Origin: Ottelia alismoides | Taxonomy: Eukaryota; Streptophyta; Magnoliopsida; Alismatales; Hydrocharitaceae | Length of the DNA: 64,000 nucleotides | NCBI GenBank assembly: GCA_037367405.1 | Contig: JAZKJV010006941.1 | Coordinates: forward strand, 1,488,001 to 1,552,000 | Direction of reading: 5' to 3' | Translations under genes and position numbers: made by a program | The notes under the pieces: generated by a model | What the model was told of the DNA's origin: nothing | The model's database searches: none | What the model saw: only the letters and a program-made list of their open reading frames with translations | Shown: one piece after another, positions 1 to 10,399 of the stretch | Layout: every line of letters begins with the position of its first letter | Position numbering within the stretch: the stretch's first letter is position 1

Positions 1-1
1 C

Positions 2-1650
2 GGCCGCATCTGTGCTACTCACTACCCTGGAATTCCCTTGGGAGTAGTAAAGATGACCGCCTTTCCCTTCAGCCTCCAAGATAAGGCCCTGTATTGGGTC
101 GACCACCTGGGGAAGATAGTCACGACCTGGGAGGAGCTGAAGTCTGCATTTCTCCATAAGTTCTATCCTCTCGATCAATTGAATCAGATGTGTGCTCGTA
201 TCTCCAGCTTTTGCTCACAACCCCACGAGACTATCCATGAAGTGTGGGAGAGATTTAAGGATCTTCAAGAGAAGTGTCCCTACCACGACATCCCAAAGAC
301 CAGTCTTGTACAACACTTCTTTGGTGGGCTCATACTAGAAAGCCAAAAGCTCGTCGATGTCGCTTGCAGTGGATCACACTTTAACAAAGACGAGGACGTG
401 GTATGGATCGTCTTCGAGGAAATGGATGAAGGAGAAGCCGCTCAATCCTCATCCTGAGCGCACATGAAGGTGTCGATCGCCATCAGCAAGCCTGTGAATA
501 TGGCTACTCACACCGAAGACAAGGATGGGAGATCCAACTTGAGCATCATTGGGAGCCATCTGTCTAAGGTGGACATCACCGAGAAGAGGTTGCAGGACCT
601 CGAAAAATTATCAGTGATTGAGAAAAGGACCCAGGTCTTGGAAAAGCTCGATGTGATTTCCTAGCAGCTGGAGCAGCTCGTTCGTGCCTTGAACGCCAAC
701 ATGTGCAACGTTGTGTCTACCACTGCCGAGTCGAACGCTGAGAAGAAGGAGCCTGTACTGCATCAAACCCCTCAGCCGACTCCACCGTAGCCCCAGTCGA
801 TCTAATACGTGTATTATGTCCAGGTTCCGGAGCAGCCTCCGCAGCCTCAGACACAGATGGTTGTGTATCAGCCAGAGTCCCAGCCAGCTTACTCCGAGCA
901 GCTCTCTCCACCCCCGCCACTGATCCAAGAAATCAATGGTGTATGGAACAATGAAGCGCAACTGACCCGTCCTTAGGGACATCCTCAGGGTCAGAACATG
1001 GGCAACATGCCCTATCACTAGCAGCAACAGGGTGGGAGACCCTTCCAGCCCTCGTATCAGTACCAACCTCCATCTCAGGGTAACACCTGGAGGCAGAATT
1101 ATCAGCACGGCCCTCAGCGGTTCGGATATCGCGGTCAAGGATATCACCAGTAACTGGCTGCTCCCTATCACCAGCAGAACTCACAGTATTCCTCCAACCC
1201 TCCTCCTCACCAATTCTCTCAGGGTTACCAGTCTCATCCTTCATACCAGCACTCTAGGCCCCAGCAGGGGATTCTTCTGAGATTGTGCCGGTTAATCCGG
1301 CCCTTGCCTGCCTCGAACAGTTGATGAAGTACATGACTGAGATGAGCCAGAAGATCGACGACTTGACGGCTGCGAAAACGGCCATCCCGGCTCAAGTCGA
1401 AGCGAACCCGAACAATTTCCTACGCAAGGAGCAGGCAGCCAATAGTTTCCAACCCGATTCAGGTGAACTAAATTGCTTTTTATCTAATGATGTTACTCTC
1501 AGGAGTGATAGGACACTCCAGCCATCGGCGACGGTGAAGGGAAAGCATCTTGCATCTGATGGGGAATTGTCAGCAAGGCCAACGCAAGGGCCACACAATA
1601 TTTTTAGAGGAGCACCATCTGCAGAAAATTCACAAAAAATGAAGAAAATA
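2..1650 (+). pseudogene. gag-like capsid region, broken
   Basis: Gag forms the virus-like particle in the cytoplasm. The retrotransposon gag fold is visible at about 60-400: ALYWVDHLGKIVTTWEEL, then FLHKFYPL, and a downstream WERFKDLQEKCPYH block. The C-terminal part (about 680-1280) is very rich in Gln, Pro and Tyr, as is usual for plant gag tails. Reading one frame from 464, stops interrupt at 662 (TAG), 788 (TAG), 803 (TAA), 974 (TAG), 1019 (TAG) and 1151 (TAA), with an earlier TGA at 455. In context each of the six looks like a glutamine codon that lost its C. The first methionine is outside the window. No functional product is expected. Confidence 0.85.
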
Positions 1651-1989
1651 TAAAAACACAAAGAGATGACAACAACCTTGGTGGAGATCAGCGGCATTGG
1701 AGATGAAGGCATCTATTCCGGAACCATCATCTGCCTTGGAGAATTTTGCACCTACAACGAAGCCAAAGCCAGCATTAGAAGCCGAGCTTGTAGTTTTTGG
1801 TCCACACATTGTAGATGATTCTGTACCTTTTTGCCATCTACTTGTAAACAACAATATGGACACTATTTTGAATGATATTGTTGGAGATTCTGTAAATATC
1901 CCTTTCCCAGAAGCAATGAAAAAACACAAAAAATGAAAAAATTGAAAAATGCTTTGTCCGACCCTGCCATCATTGATATTATCTAGAAT

Positions 1990-2955
1990 TTGGTTTTGAA
2001 TATGCCACTAATGAAAGCTCTTGAGTACATTCCAGCTATGAAGAAAGGACTGAAGGAAGCATGTACAAATAAGCGTAGGCCTCATTCGCACAACTCTAGA
2101 AACAAAGGAGGCAAGCCTGAGAAGCACATCCTTACAATGGCCACGGTCAACGCTATCAACAATCTCCCAGAGAAGAAGTCAGATAACGGAGCACCTCTTG
2201 TTTACTGTCAAATGTTCAATCAGGAGTTTGAACGCACTTTGCTAGATAGCAGGTCTTCTGTTAACTTGATGCCAGCCTCATTACTCACATAATTCAGACT
2301 AGGACCGCTTAAACCCACCAACATCATTCTACAGTTCACAGATAAATCAATCAAGCAGCCTAGGGGCGTACTGGAGGACGTGATAGTCACGGTTCAAGGG
2401 AAGCAGTTCCCAGCTAATTTTGTTGTGTTAGACATGGATGTCTCTACGTCTTTGCTCCTCACCCCAATCATACTTGGACGACCATTCCTGCGGACGTCGA
2501 ACGCAGTGGTGAATTATGGGACTGGAGAAATTACTTTCGGTGTTGGCGATAAAACAATCAAAATAAAAACCCTATCTGATACAGGATCGTCTGAAGGAAC
2601 ATCTGCAGCATGTGCAAGGGTGATTGATTATTCCGAAGACTGTGACTTTTTAGCCGAAATTCAAGATAGCAATCTCTTTATGGATGCCAATGAGATCCAT
2701 GAATTCCTCTCTCCCATGGAAGGATTGGAGACCGCAGTCGAATTTCCCCTTATCAATCATGATGAGATAGCTGATGGTCTACTTGAGGAGACCCAGGTGG
2801 TGATGATGTGCCTTCAAGATCAAGAACAAATTATTGAGAAATTCTGCAAGGAAGAAGAGAATATTGAAACATTCTGTAAATTATTGAATGATGAAGCCGA
2901 ACAGAGCATGGTGGACGCCAAACAGACGAAAGAGTCACCACCAGAATTAATATAG
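1990..2955 (+). pseudogene. retropepsin-like protease region of the Athila element
   Basis: The protease would cut the Gag-Pol polyprotein. A partial aspartic-protease signature is seen at about 2240-2275 as LLDSRSSVNLMPASL. Athila proteases normally have D-L/T-G-A at this site, so the glycine and its neighbours are altered while the Asp and the following NLMP are kept. Further conserved blocks follow at 2380-2540 (VIVTVQGKQFPANFVVLDMD, then TPIILGRPFLRTSNAVV), typical of the C-terminal half of this protease. A stop at 2290 splits the domain, and the linker ends at a TAG at 2953 that is in frame with the downstream polymerase linker. Likely inactive. Confidence 0.8.
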
Positions 2956-3039
2956 CTGGAGTTACTTCTGAAGCAGCTCAGACTCCGCCAGAGTTGAAAC
3001 CCTTGCCCTCCAATATGAAATATGCCTTTCTTGCGGGAG

Positions 3040-4164
3040 AACCTAACATGTAACCGGTCATTATCAATACGCATCTGACCGCAGACCAAGAATCTCGTCT
3101 GATGGAGGTTCTTGAACGCAATCACAAAGCGATTGGCTGGAGAACTTCGGATCTCCATGGGATCAATCCATCATTATGCCCACATCGCATTTTTCTGGAG
3201 GAAGATTGCAAGCCCTCTCGAGAACTTCAGAGAAGATTAAATCCTAATCTGCGGGAGGTTGTTATGAAAGAAATCTAGAAATGGTGTGATGCGGGATTCA
3301 TTTATCCCATCTCCGACAGCAAATGGGTGAGCCCTTTGCATGTGGTGCTGAAGAAATCAGGGATCACCATTGTAAAGAATGACAAAGGAGAGGAGATCGC
3401 AATAAGAGTACCCACTTCTTCGAGAGTATGCATGGACTACAGAAGACTCAATCTCGCCACCAAGAAGGACCACTTTCATTTACCCTTCATCGACCAAATC
3501 TTGGAGAGATTGGTCGCGAAGGAATATTTCTGCTTCTTGGATGGATACTCTGGGTATAACCAAGTTGCCATCGCTCCTGAAGACCAAGAGAAGACTACGT
3601 TCACATGTCATTTTGGTCCATATGCCTTCAGACGGATGTCGTTCGGGCTCTGCAACGCCCCGGCCACATTTTAAAGGTGTATGCTAGCAGTTTTTGCCGA
3701 CATAGTGGGCAGCTTTCTTGAGATCTTTATGGATGATTTTTCGGTCTATGGGGACTCATTCGATCATGTCTGAATAATTTAGACCGAGTCTTACGGAGGT
3801 GTTGTGAAGTAAATCTTGTGCTCTCGTGGGAGAAAAGCAACTTCATGGTGACCGAAGGAATCGTGCTGGGTCACGTTGTTTCTAAACGTGGTATGGAGGT
3901 TGACCCAGCCAAGGTGGATGTAATTTTTAAACTTGAGACACATACAACAATCAAACAAGTCAGGTCATTCTTGGGCCATGTTGGTTTTTACCGACGATTC
4001 ATCAAAGATTTCAACAAATTGGCCAGACCATTGACTGAGTTGCTCGGCAAGGAGAATGAATTCATTGTGGATGATCATGTGCTCCTTGCCTTTAATCAGC
4101 TAAAAGAATTTATCACGCAGGCCCTTGTCTTGCAGCCACCGATCTGGCTTAGCCTTTTGAGATA
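3040..4164 (+). pseudogene. reverse transcriptase domain, broken
   Basis: Reverse transcriptase copies element RNA into DNA. Recognisable blocks, in order: YPISDSKWVSPLHVVLKK (from about 3300), VCMDYRRLNLATKKDHFHLP, the fingers/palm motif FCFLDGYSGYNQVAIAPEDQ, FGLCNAPATF, and the catalytic FMDD at about 3729-3740. The Asp pair is therefore intact. The thumb block SFLGHVGFYRRFIKDF lies at about 3965-4010. Breaks: TAA at 3672 just after ATF (Gln in relatives), a one-base loss near 3770, and a frame change near 4150 before RNase H. A TAG at about 3276 also interrupts the N-terminal approach. Confidence 0.9.
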
Positions 4165-4619
4165 ATGACCGATGCGTCAGATTATGCCATTGGTGTTGTG
4201 TTGGGACAGAGTAAAGATAATGTACCATTTGCAATTCACTATGCTAGACGAACGCTCGATGAAGCCCAGCGAAACTACACTGTCACCGAAAAGGAGCTGC
4301 TAGCGGTAGTCTTTGCCTTAGAGAAGTTCAGATCCTATCTTCTCGGATCCAAAGTGATCATCTACACTGACCACTCAACCATCCGGTATCTACAACAGAA
4401 GAAGGACGCCAAACCATTCCTTATTCGGTGGATCCTTCTCCTCCAGGAATTTGACCATGAAATTAGAGATAAACCTAGGGTAAAGAATGTGGTGGCCGAT
4501 CATTTATCGAGGTTTCTTGAGACGGAATCTCCTGAGTTGAGCCTACAACCAATCACAGAGACCTTTCCAGACGAGGCAATTCTGTCAGTCCCTCGCTTCC
4601 ATGGTATGCGGACATCGTG
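4165..4619 (+). pseudogene. RNase H domain of the Athila element
   Basis: RNase H removes the RNA strand of the RNA:DNA hybrid during element replication. The reading frame is open for 151 codons. Visible signatures are [15 protein letters not shown] at the start (first catalytic Asp in TDAS), [20 protein letters not shown] (catalytic Glu), [10 protein letters not shown] (catalytic Asp) and the terminal VADHLSRF, the usual RNase H end in gypsy elements. This is the best-preserved domain of the element. It follows the reverse transcriptase after a single-base frame change, so it could not be translated as part of the polyprotein without recoding. Confidence 0.9.
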
Positions 4620-5823
4620 AATTATCTCGTGACCAAGAAAATCCCACAGGATTGGCCGAAGTTGAAAATAGACAGGTTCTTGTCTAAAATCCATTTCTAC
4701 CAGTGGGAGGATCCATACTTATTTTGTGAGGGAGCAGACTGTATCTGGAGAAGGTGTATCCCTCAGGAGGAAGTTCCAAGCGTCCTCACCTTATGCCATG
4801 ACCAAGATTCTGGAGGACATCATTCATGCAGACGAACGGCAGCAAAAGTTCTTTAGAGTGGCCTCTAGTGGCCTACACTATTCAAAGATGCAGATGATTA
4901 TGTCAAATGCTGCACTGACTGTCAGAAGATGGGCGGAATCATAGGAATGAGGGACACGGTGCCTCTGAAATTCATTCAGATATCAGACGTCTTCGACGCA
5001 TGGGGCATCGAATTTATGGGCCCATTTCCCAACAACCAGGGTAATGAATATATTCTGCTTGCTGTCGACTATGTAAGTCGCTGGGTGGAGGCTATCCCCG
5101 CCCGAACTGCTGATAATAGGACTGTTTGTCGATTCTTGAGAGATCACATCATAACACGGTTCGGGATTCCCAAGATTCTCATATCTGACGAGGGTAATCA
5201 TTTCATAAATAGAGAGGTGAAGAAGCTGGCTCAGGAATTCTGCATTGAACATCGTGTTGCTTCACCCTACCACCCGCAGTCCAATGGCTTAGCTTAATAT
5301 TCAAACAGGGAGATCAAGACAATTCTACAAAAGCTTGTGCATCTGGATCGCAAGAATTGGTCTCAACTGCTTGATTCAATTCTTTGGGTTTACAGAACAA
5401 CGTACAAGTCACCCTTTGGAATGTCTCCCTACTGCCTTGTGTATGGCAAGCCATGTCATCTGCCCGTTGAATTAAATTCACAAATCTTTATGGGCCATCA
5501 ACATATGTAATTTGGATTCTGAGAAAGCAGGGAAGAACCACAAATTGGATCTGAACAGATTATTGGAATTCAGAGATTATGCATATGACAACAGCCTGAT
5601 GTACAAGGAGAAGGTCAAAACATGGCATGATAAGCATATCCGTCGCAAGTCCTTCAAGCCAGGTCAGAAGGTGTGGTTGTTTGATACGAAACTGAAGACC
5701 TTTCCAGGCAAATTGAAGAGAAAATGTACTGGGCCGTTTATGGTTAAGCATGTACGTGACAATGGAAGTGTATTGATATCTAATTTGTCAGCTGACGCAC
5801 ATCCATTTATAGTCAATGGATAG
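4620..5823 (+). pseudogene. integrase domain and C-terminal tail, catalytic residues lost
   Basis: Integrase inserts the cDNA into the genome. The zinc-binding region (about 4740-4930) is spread over two frames. It ends in a readable C-x2-C pair (KCCTDCQK). The catalytic core begins WGIEFMGPFP at about 5001-5030; relatives have Asp where this copy has Glu (GIEF rather than GIDF). The second Asp is present (ISDEGNHF). The third acidic residue, expected 35 residues on after QSNGLA, is replaced by TAA at 5295. The C-terminal tail resumes at 5512 and includes GQKVWLFDTKLKTFPGKLK and the block ending LSADAHPFIVNG. The protein cannot be active. Confidence 0.88.
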
Positions 5824-6553
5824 CTTCTAAAGCCTTACCTTGAACATGATACATTCATGTCTGTCGTTGACTCTATTCAAGTACTCTACAGGGATGAGCC
5901 GGATATTTCCGAAGAGGCAGAAGAAGGTAAAGCAGAGCAAAAAAAATTTGAATGACTTTTCTTCTCTTCTTCTTTTCCTTCGCTTCTATCTTATTCTACC
6001 GACAAGATGTCATCCCCTTCATCACTGCTACGCTTAGGATGAACTTTATCCTAAGTATAGGGGGCATGTGCATCCCGAGTTGTTCATACTCCATCTTCTG
6101 ATCTCTTTTCTTCTTTTCTTCTTTTCCTCTTCTCTTCTCTTTTTCTACCAAAAAAGGTGTTGCCCCTTTTTGTCAGTCTTCTATACTTAGGACGTACTTT
6201 GTCCTAAGTATAGGGGGGTGCACATCCCGAGTTTTTCTTTCATTCTTTGATCCTCTCCATTTTCTCCTCTTCTTGTCTATACTTAGAGATATCTTACCCT
6301 AAGTATAGGGGGAGACAATCTGAGTACAATCTGTTCATTGCCACCCTTGACCCTCCCTGCTTGGTGTACAGTCTGATATACTTAGGATTATTTGATCCTA
6401 AGTATAGGGAGGACGGTCGACTTGTCACTCATCCATTCATCTCTTATTCGTTTATTAGACTTGTCTATACTCAATACGAGTTATGTCTTCTCTTTTCTCT
6501 CCGATCTATGAGGGCATAGCTCAAGCTAAGTATAGGGGGGTCGTATATACTAC
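5824..6553 (+). other. 3' non-coding region of the Athila element
   Basis: About 700 bases between the pol end and the 3' LTR. It is pyrimidine-rich (repeated TTCTTCTTTTC runs) and carries the tandem hairpin and polypurine motifs described separately. No open reading frame with recognisable content is seen. In this element class the last AAGTATAGGGGGG block (6528-6540) would be the polypurine tract that primes plus-strand synthesis; here 13 bases separate it from the LTR start. Confidence 0.75.
6028..6540 (+). repeat. tandem hairpin plus polypurine-tract array (about five units)
   Basis: A motif of the form CTATACTTAGGAN-loop-NTCCTAAGTATAGGGGG occurs at 6028-6064, 6181-6219, 6277-6312 and 6377-6409. 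A fifth, 5'-degenerate copy (AGCTAAGTATAGGGGGG) lies at 6523-6540. Spacing is about 95-155 bases. The best copy has a perfect 13-bp stem (6181-6193 with 6201-6213) and a 7-base loop, followed directly by a G-run. The G-run tail matches the polypurine tract that precedes LTR B (12322-12333) and, in reverse, LTR E (63592-63605). The polypurine/hairpin unit therefore seems to have been amplified in tandem. Confidence 0.85.
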
Positions 6554-6575
6554 TGATGAATCTACGTTTCATCAT
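6554..6575 (+). repeat. LTR 5'-terminal inverted repeat (LTR A)
   Basis: The first bases of the LTR form TGATGAA-6 nt-TTCATCA, a 7-bp stem with a 6-8 base loop. The same structure begins LTR B (12336), LTR C (21762, minus), LTR D (35782, minus, one mismatch) and LTR E (63590, minus). It places an extra hairpin at the terminus that integrase would recognise. Confidence 0.8.
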
Positions 6576-7704
6576 CTTTATTCTATCATTTTGGCCTTAA
6601 AAACCCTAGTAAATGCCTGTAAATAGCATTAAATAGAGCAATTTAGCATTCATGCATGTACATGTAAATATTGTATAAAATGCGGTTTTTAAAGCCAAAA
6701 TTATAGAATAAAGAAAAGAAAAGAAAAGAAAGAGAATAAAATATTGTAAATATTTTATGATCCGAAATCCTGAGACCTAGGCATCTTGATGAATAGGTCG
6801 ACAAGGAATAAAGTAGGGGGAGATAAGGGTCAGAATACAATAAAAAATACCTTTTATTTTATCCATTCTTTATTCATTTTGGGACCTATTTTTGGTTTCA
6901 CTTTTTACACCTCAAATAAAGAAACTTTGTACATGAAAGTTGTAGATAAATTTATATAGAAAAATACAAAATTGATTTCACTGAAAAATAATACAGAGAT
7001 AAAAAGTTCTGGTCTGAATAAAAATCCAGAATCCTAACTTCCCAGACCCGTATCTCACAGATGAAAACTCCAAATGCAGCAAACTCACCTTTAATTGTAT
7101 ATAGAATAAAATAAGCTATTTAATGGCGGTGGTTTCGCACTTGGCGGAGCTACAGTTTGAAAGTTGAGTTTTGGACCCACATTGTATACTTGTACAGATT
7201 AAAATATTCAATTTATTATTTATTCATTATTTTTGTATTTTTATATTTTTATAATTTTGAAAATATTACTTATGATATATTTGTGCATTAAAATCAGAAT
7301 AAAAACTCAAAGAAAACATAAAATAAAATACTTGTATATATTATACATAGGTATAATACCTGTAAGCATACCTACATAATACATACTTTTATTTTATTAA
7401 ATGTACAAAACATATCAGAAAAAATAAAATAAAAATATTATTAAGTATTTTATAATTATATAAAATAATAAACAAAATTAAATAAATTAAAATACACAAA
7501 ATAAAAATAAAAGAGTAAAATATATAACAAATATACCTATATAGGCTATAAATAGTAACTTGTAATAATACACATCATAAAAATAATTAAAAATCATAAT
7601 AAAATAATTCATAAAATAATAAACATTTTTTATTATATAACCAAATTTTAATTACGCCATTTTCTATTTTTAACGGATTTTACAAGGATTTTTTCCAAGG
7701 TTTT

Positions 7705-7734
7705 TTCTGGTTGGTCCACGTGGACCAACCAGAA
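7705..7734. promoter_or_regulatory. 30-bp perfect palindrome with G-box core in LTR A
   Basis: Half-site TTCTGGTTGGTCCAC followed by its exact reverse complement, so the centre is CACGTG, the plant G-box bound by bZIP and bHLH factors. Directly downstream (7745-7760) is a second inverted repeat, GTTGAC-4 nt-GTCAAC, containing TTGAC cores of WRKY-type W-boxes. Both are present at the matching place in LTRs B, C and D. A transcriptional regulatory role is inferred from the motif types. Confidence 0.65.
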
Positions 7735-8945
7735 GGCGCCCTTGGTTGACCTCGGTCAACTCTCTGACCGAGGTCTGGGCCTTGTCAGGTCTGAATTTTC
7801 GACTATCTTCAACCTTTTTTCGAGGCTCCATCTTGCATCCGCTGATGATGAAGCCTTCTCGTCTTTTTGTCCTCGATGAGCGGTGATTCACGCCCTTGTG
7901 AAACATCGGGGATTGGACCCACGATTCGGTCCATCTTCATCGATCTTTGATGCCACTTCGTCAACTCTTCAAAAGCCACACCCGACTTCCCTTCGAGTTT
8001 TGATCCCGCTTCCTCCATCATTCCTGACTTTTAGGACCTCCTCCGAGTTCCTGGTGACAGCAGCAACTCAAGGACCCCTTGCGCGTGGAGTTTGGAGTTG
8101 AATCGAGGCGTATCCAACCCTCGCCGGAGCTTCGCCTGAAGCTCATCCACTTCTGACTCCGGTGAGTCTCCCCGTCTTCTTGTTGTTTCATTTGATAGTT
8201 TAGGTTTATCTTAGGTCAGGTCAGTAGCAGTTTCGTATTCGATTAAGTTCTTCGTCGTGATTTCATCAATCGAACCAACGACGGAGCTGAGCTCCGCCCG
8301 CCGTTTCCGATCGTTCCACGCATCAACCCGACCACCCGTCGCCTCCATCCTCTTCCCCTTCACTCCGTCGCTCCGCTCCACCATCCATCACCCTCGATCT
8401 CGCCCAGATCGAGCGACCGAGCTCTCTTCTCCACCGCTCGCCGGAGCTCCTCGTCCAAGCCACCTTTCGCCTCCATTGCACCATCAGAATACACCCGTAG
8501 CTTTGCCTGGTTTTTGCGCGACTAACTCTGCAGGTCAGAGCCAAGGAGAAGGCTCTATCGAGCCTCGAAGTCCCCAGGAGTAGCCGCCCAGGTCACCTCC
8601 ATCGTCCGACCGCTTCCAGCCGTCCCAGGCTTGCCTGAGATCCCCATTCGACGCGAAAGGGCCCTAGGATCGTTTTGCCCTTGATCCTAGGGCCGGAGGA
8701 CACCAGAATCGGCCACGATCGTCGCTCGAAGCAACCCCCAGGCCGTGTTCTTCCACCGTCCTCGCTGGTTGTCCGATCACGAGCGCGTACCAGATTCACT
8801 CCTCGTCGTTGGATGGTCGTGTGCAGTAGCCGTCAGATCTTCATCGACGATCTAATCACGGTCGTTGAAAGGCGAACCGTCATCGCGCTACCAGGGAGCG
8901 CCACGTGTCAAGTGAAGTCATCTCCGCCGTCCGCTCCCGCGCATA

Positions 8946-9420
8946 GCCTGGGTATTTTGCACTATTGACCCTGGCACTTTTTGTATTTAATTTCTAGTCC
9001 TAAAACTTTATTTTCCAGTTAAAAAGTTTTGTAATAATTGCAAGTAGGCCCAGTAACTTTCTATATTTGCACTTCAGTCCTCGGCCACGTCACCTCACGT
9101 GACTGGGCCACGTGCTTTTTGGGTATTTTGCATTTTCAATCCTAAACTTTCATGTATTTGCAGTTATACCCCTGTGCATAGTGATTTAAATATATTTTGG
9201 GTTAATTGCACTCTTGTCCTGCTGGTTTTTATTATTTGCAAATATACCCCTGCGAACAATAGATCACGTGCGCAGTGCGTGTATTATGGTGAAATATGCA
9301 CCCAAGCCCTGGATGTTCTTATAATTGCACTGATACCCCTGCTAGGCTTAGGATTTTTGTGTGTTGGTTTTATTTATTTCACGCATCATTAAAGTGCCAA
9401 AAATTCCACAAAAATTATTT
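8946..9420 (+). repeat. degenerate array of short TTGCA/CCCCT units in LTR A
   Basis: Roughly 50-70 base units repeat the pattern GGTATTTTGCA-N-CCCCTG-N-ACTTTNTATTTGCA with much divergence (e.g. TTGCAGTTATACCCCTG, TTGCAAATATACCCCTG). Corresponding arrays sit in LTR B (about 14597-15075), C (19025-19390, minus), D (33040-33520, minus) and E (61265-61560, minus). Two CACGTG-bearing segments interrupt the array at about 9080-9115. The role is unknown. Confidence 0.7.
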
Positions 9421-10399
9421 TAAGCTCCTGTTAACTTGCACTTTCACGCCATCTTTTTGCATTTTATTTTTATTGCATTTTAGCATTTATTAAAAATCAA
9501 AAATAGGCCTTTTAGCTACTGTCTAGCTTAGACAATACCAAAAAAATATTAAAATACCTTAAAAAATTCTAAAAAAATCATACACTATGTATTTTATTGT
9601 CCATTAGTGCCACTCCAAAAATCCCTAAAAATTTCAAAAGAAAAACCTTAAAAATTAGAAAACATTTTAAAACTTCCAAAAAATCTAAAAAATTCTAGAA
9701 AACTCTAAAAATGCAAACTCAATTCCTGTAGGTTCTATATTCTATTATCTCTATTTTAAAATTAGTTGGAAAATTTTTGTTGTTTGATATTTTTAATCCC
9801 CATTTTACCTTCAGCCAGTAGCTAAGTCATTGTTTTCCTCTATTTTCACTTTTAAAAATACCAAAAAGAGTCTGAAAAATACCCAAAAATAATAAAAACA
9901 GTAAATATTCATAAAAAGACCAAAAATATTTTATTTCTGAATTTTTGAGCATTTTTGCATATTTTTATAAATATTCTATCCTCTCTTTTATTATATAGCT
10001 TATAAATTCAAATATTGAAAAAAAATATCTATATAAAATATAAAAAGAATATATAAAATCAGAAAATTAAAAATTAAAATACAAAAATAAAAAATTAAAA
10101 ATTAAATAAAAAATTAAAAAATTAAAAACCCACAAAAAAGCCCAGATTGACTAAGTAGTCTATTAGACCTAGGATTTGACTCTTTGTCTATACTCTACAC
10201 CTTTGTTTCCTGTGTTCGACCCCTACTTTCTTGCCATTGTACATTTTTGTAGGGAATAATAAATTTTAATCCTTGCTCTTGATTGATTGATTGTGTGGGT
10301 TAATTGTTGACAGACGGGAAGGCTTGAGTAGTCGCATCAGCGACAGTGAGTCTGATTTGGCAGATCACTATTTAGCGGCTCTCGCACTCTCATTTTTCA

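Larger units (their letters stand above)
1..6553 (+). mobile_element. Athila-lineage Ty3/gypsy retrotransposon, interior (5' end outside window)
   Basis: This is the interior of a large LTR retrotransposon with domains in the order gag, protease, reverse transcriptase, RNase H, integrase, which is the Ty3/gypsy order. The reverse transcriptase and flanking blocks (for example HFGPYAFRRMSFGLCNAP and FMDDFSVYGDSFDH) read like the Athila group of non-chromovirus gypsy elements. The element enters the window within gag, so its 5' LTR and leader are missing. The frame is broken by many stops and at least two single-base frameshifts (near 3770 and 4150), so it is not autonomous. A long 3' non-coding stretch (5824-6553) leads into LTR A. 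Lineage is assigned by eye; a domain-based classification would confirm it. Confidence 0.93.
6554..10399 (+). mobile_element. Athila-type LTR A (3' LTR of the first element), 3.85 kb
   Basis: It starts TGATGAATC directly after the polypurine region and ends ...TTTTTCA. It aligns along its length with LTR B: same start hairpin, same CTTAAAAACCCTAGTAAATG block, same CCGAGACCTAGGCAT-type block near 6770, same palindromic G-box, same GC-rich centre, and the same end block (GGGTTAATTGTTG ... GCGGCTC). The GC-rich part (about 7680-8945) contains several long ORFs on both strands, but these are not conserved as proteins in the other LTRs and I do not call them genes. The 3' boundary is set by comparison with B and C and may be off by some tens of bases. 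Confidence 0.85.

Noticed and set aside
611..1171. 186-codon minus-strand ORF opposite gag
   Set aside because: Shadow of the Gln/Pro-rich gag tail; no domain and no independent start context.
8257..8583. 108-codon ORF in LTR A
   Set aside because: Same reason: GC-rich LTR block, no conservation with LTR B at protein level.
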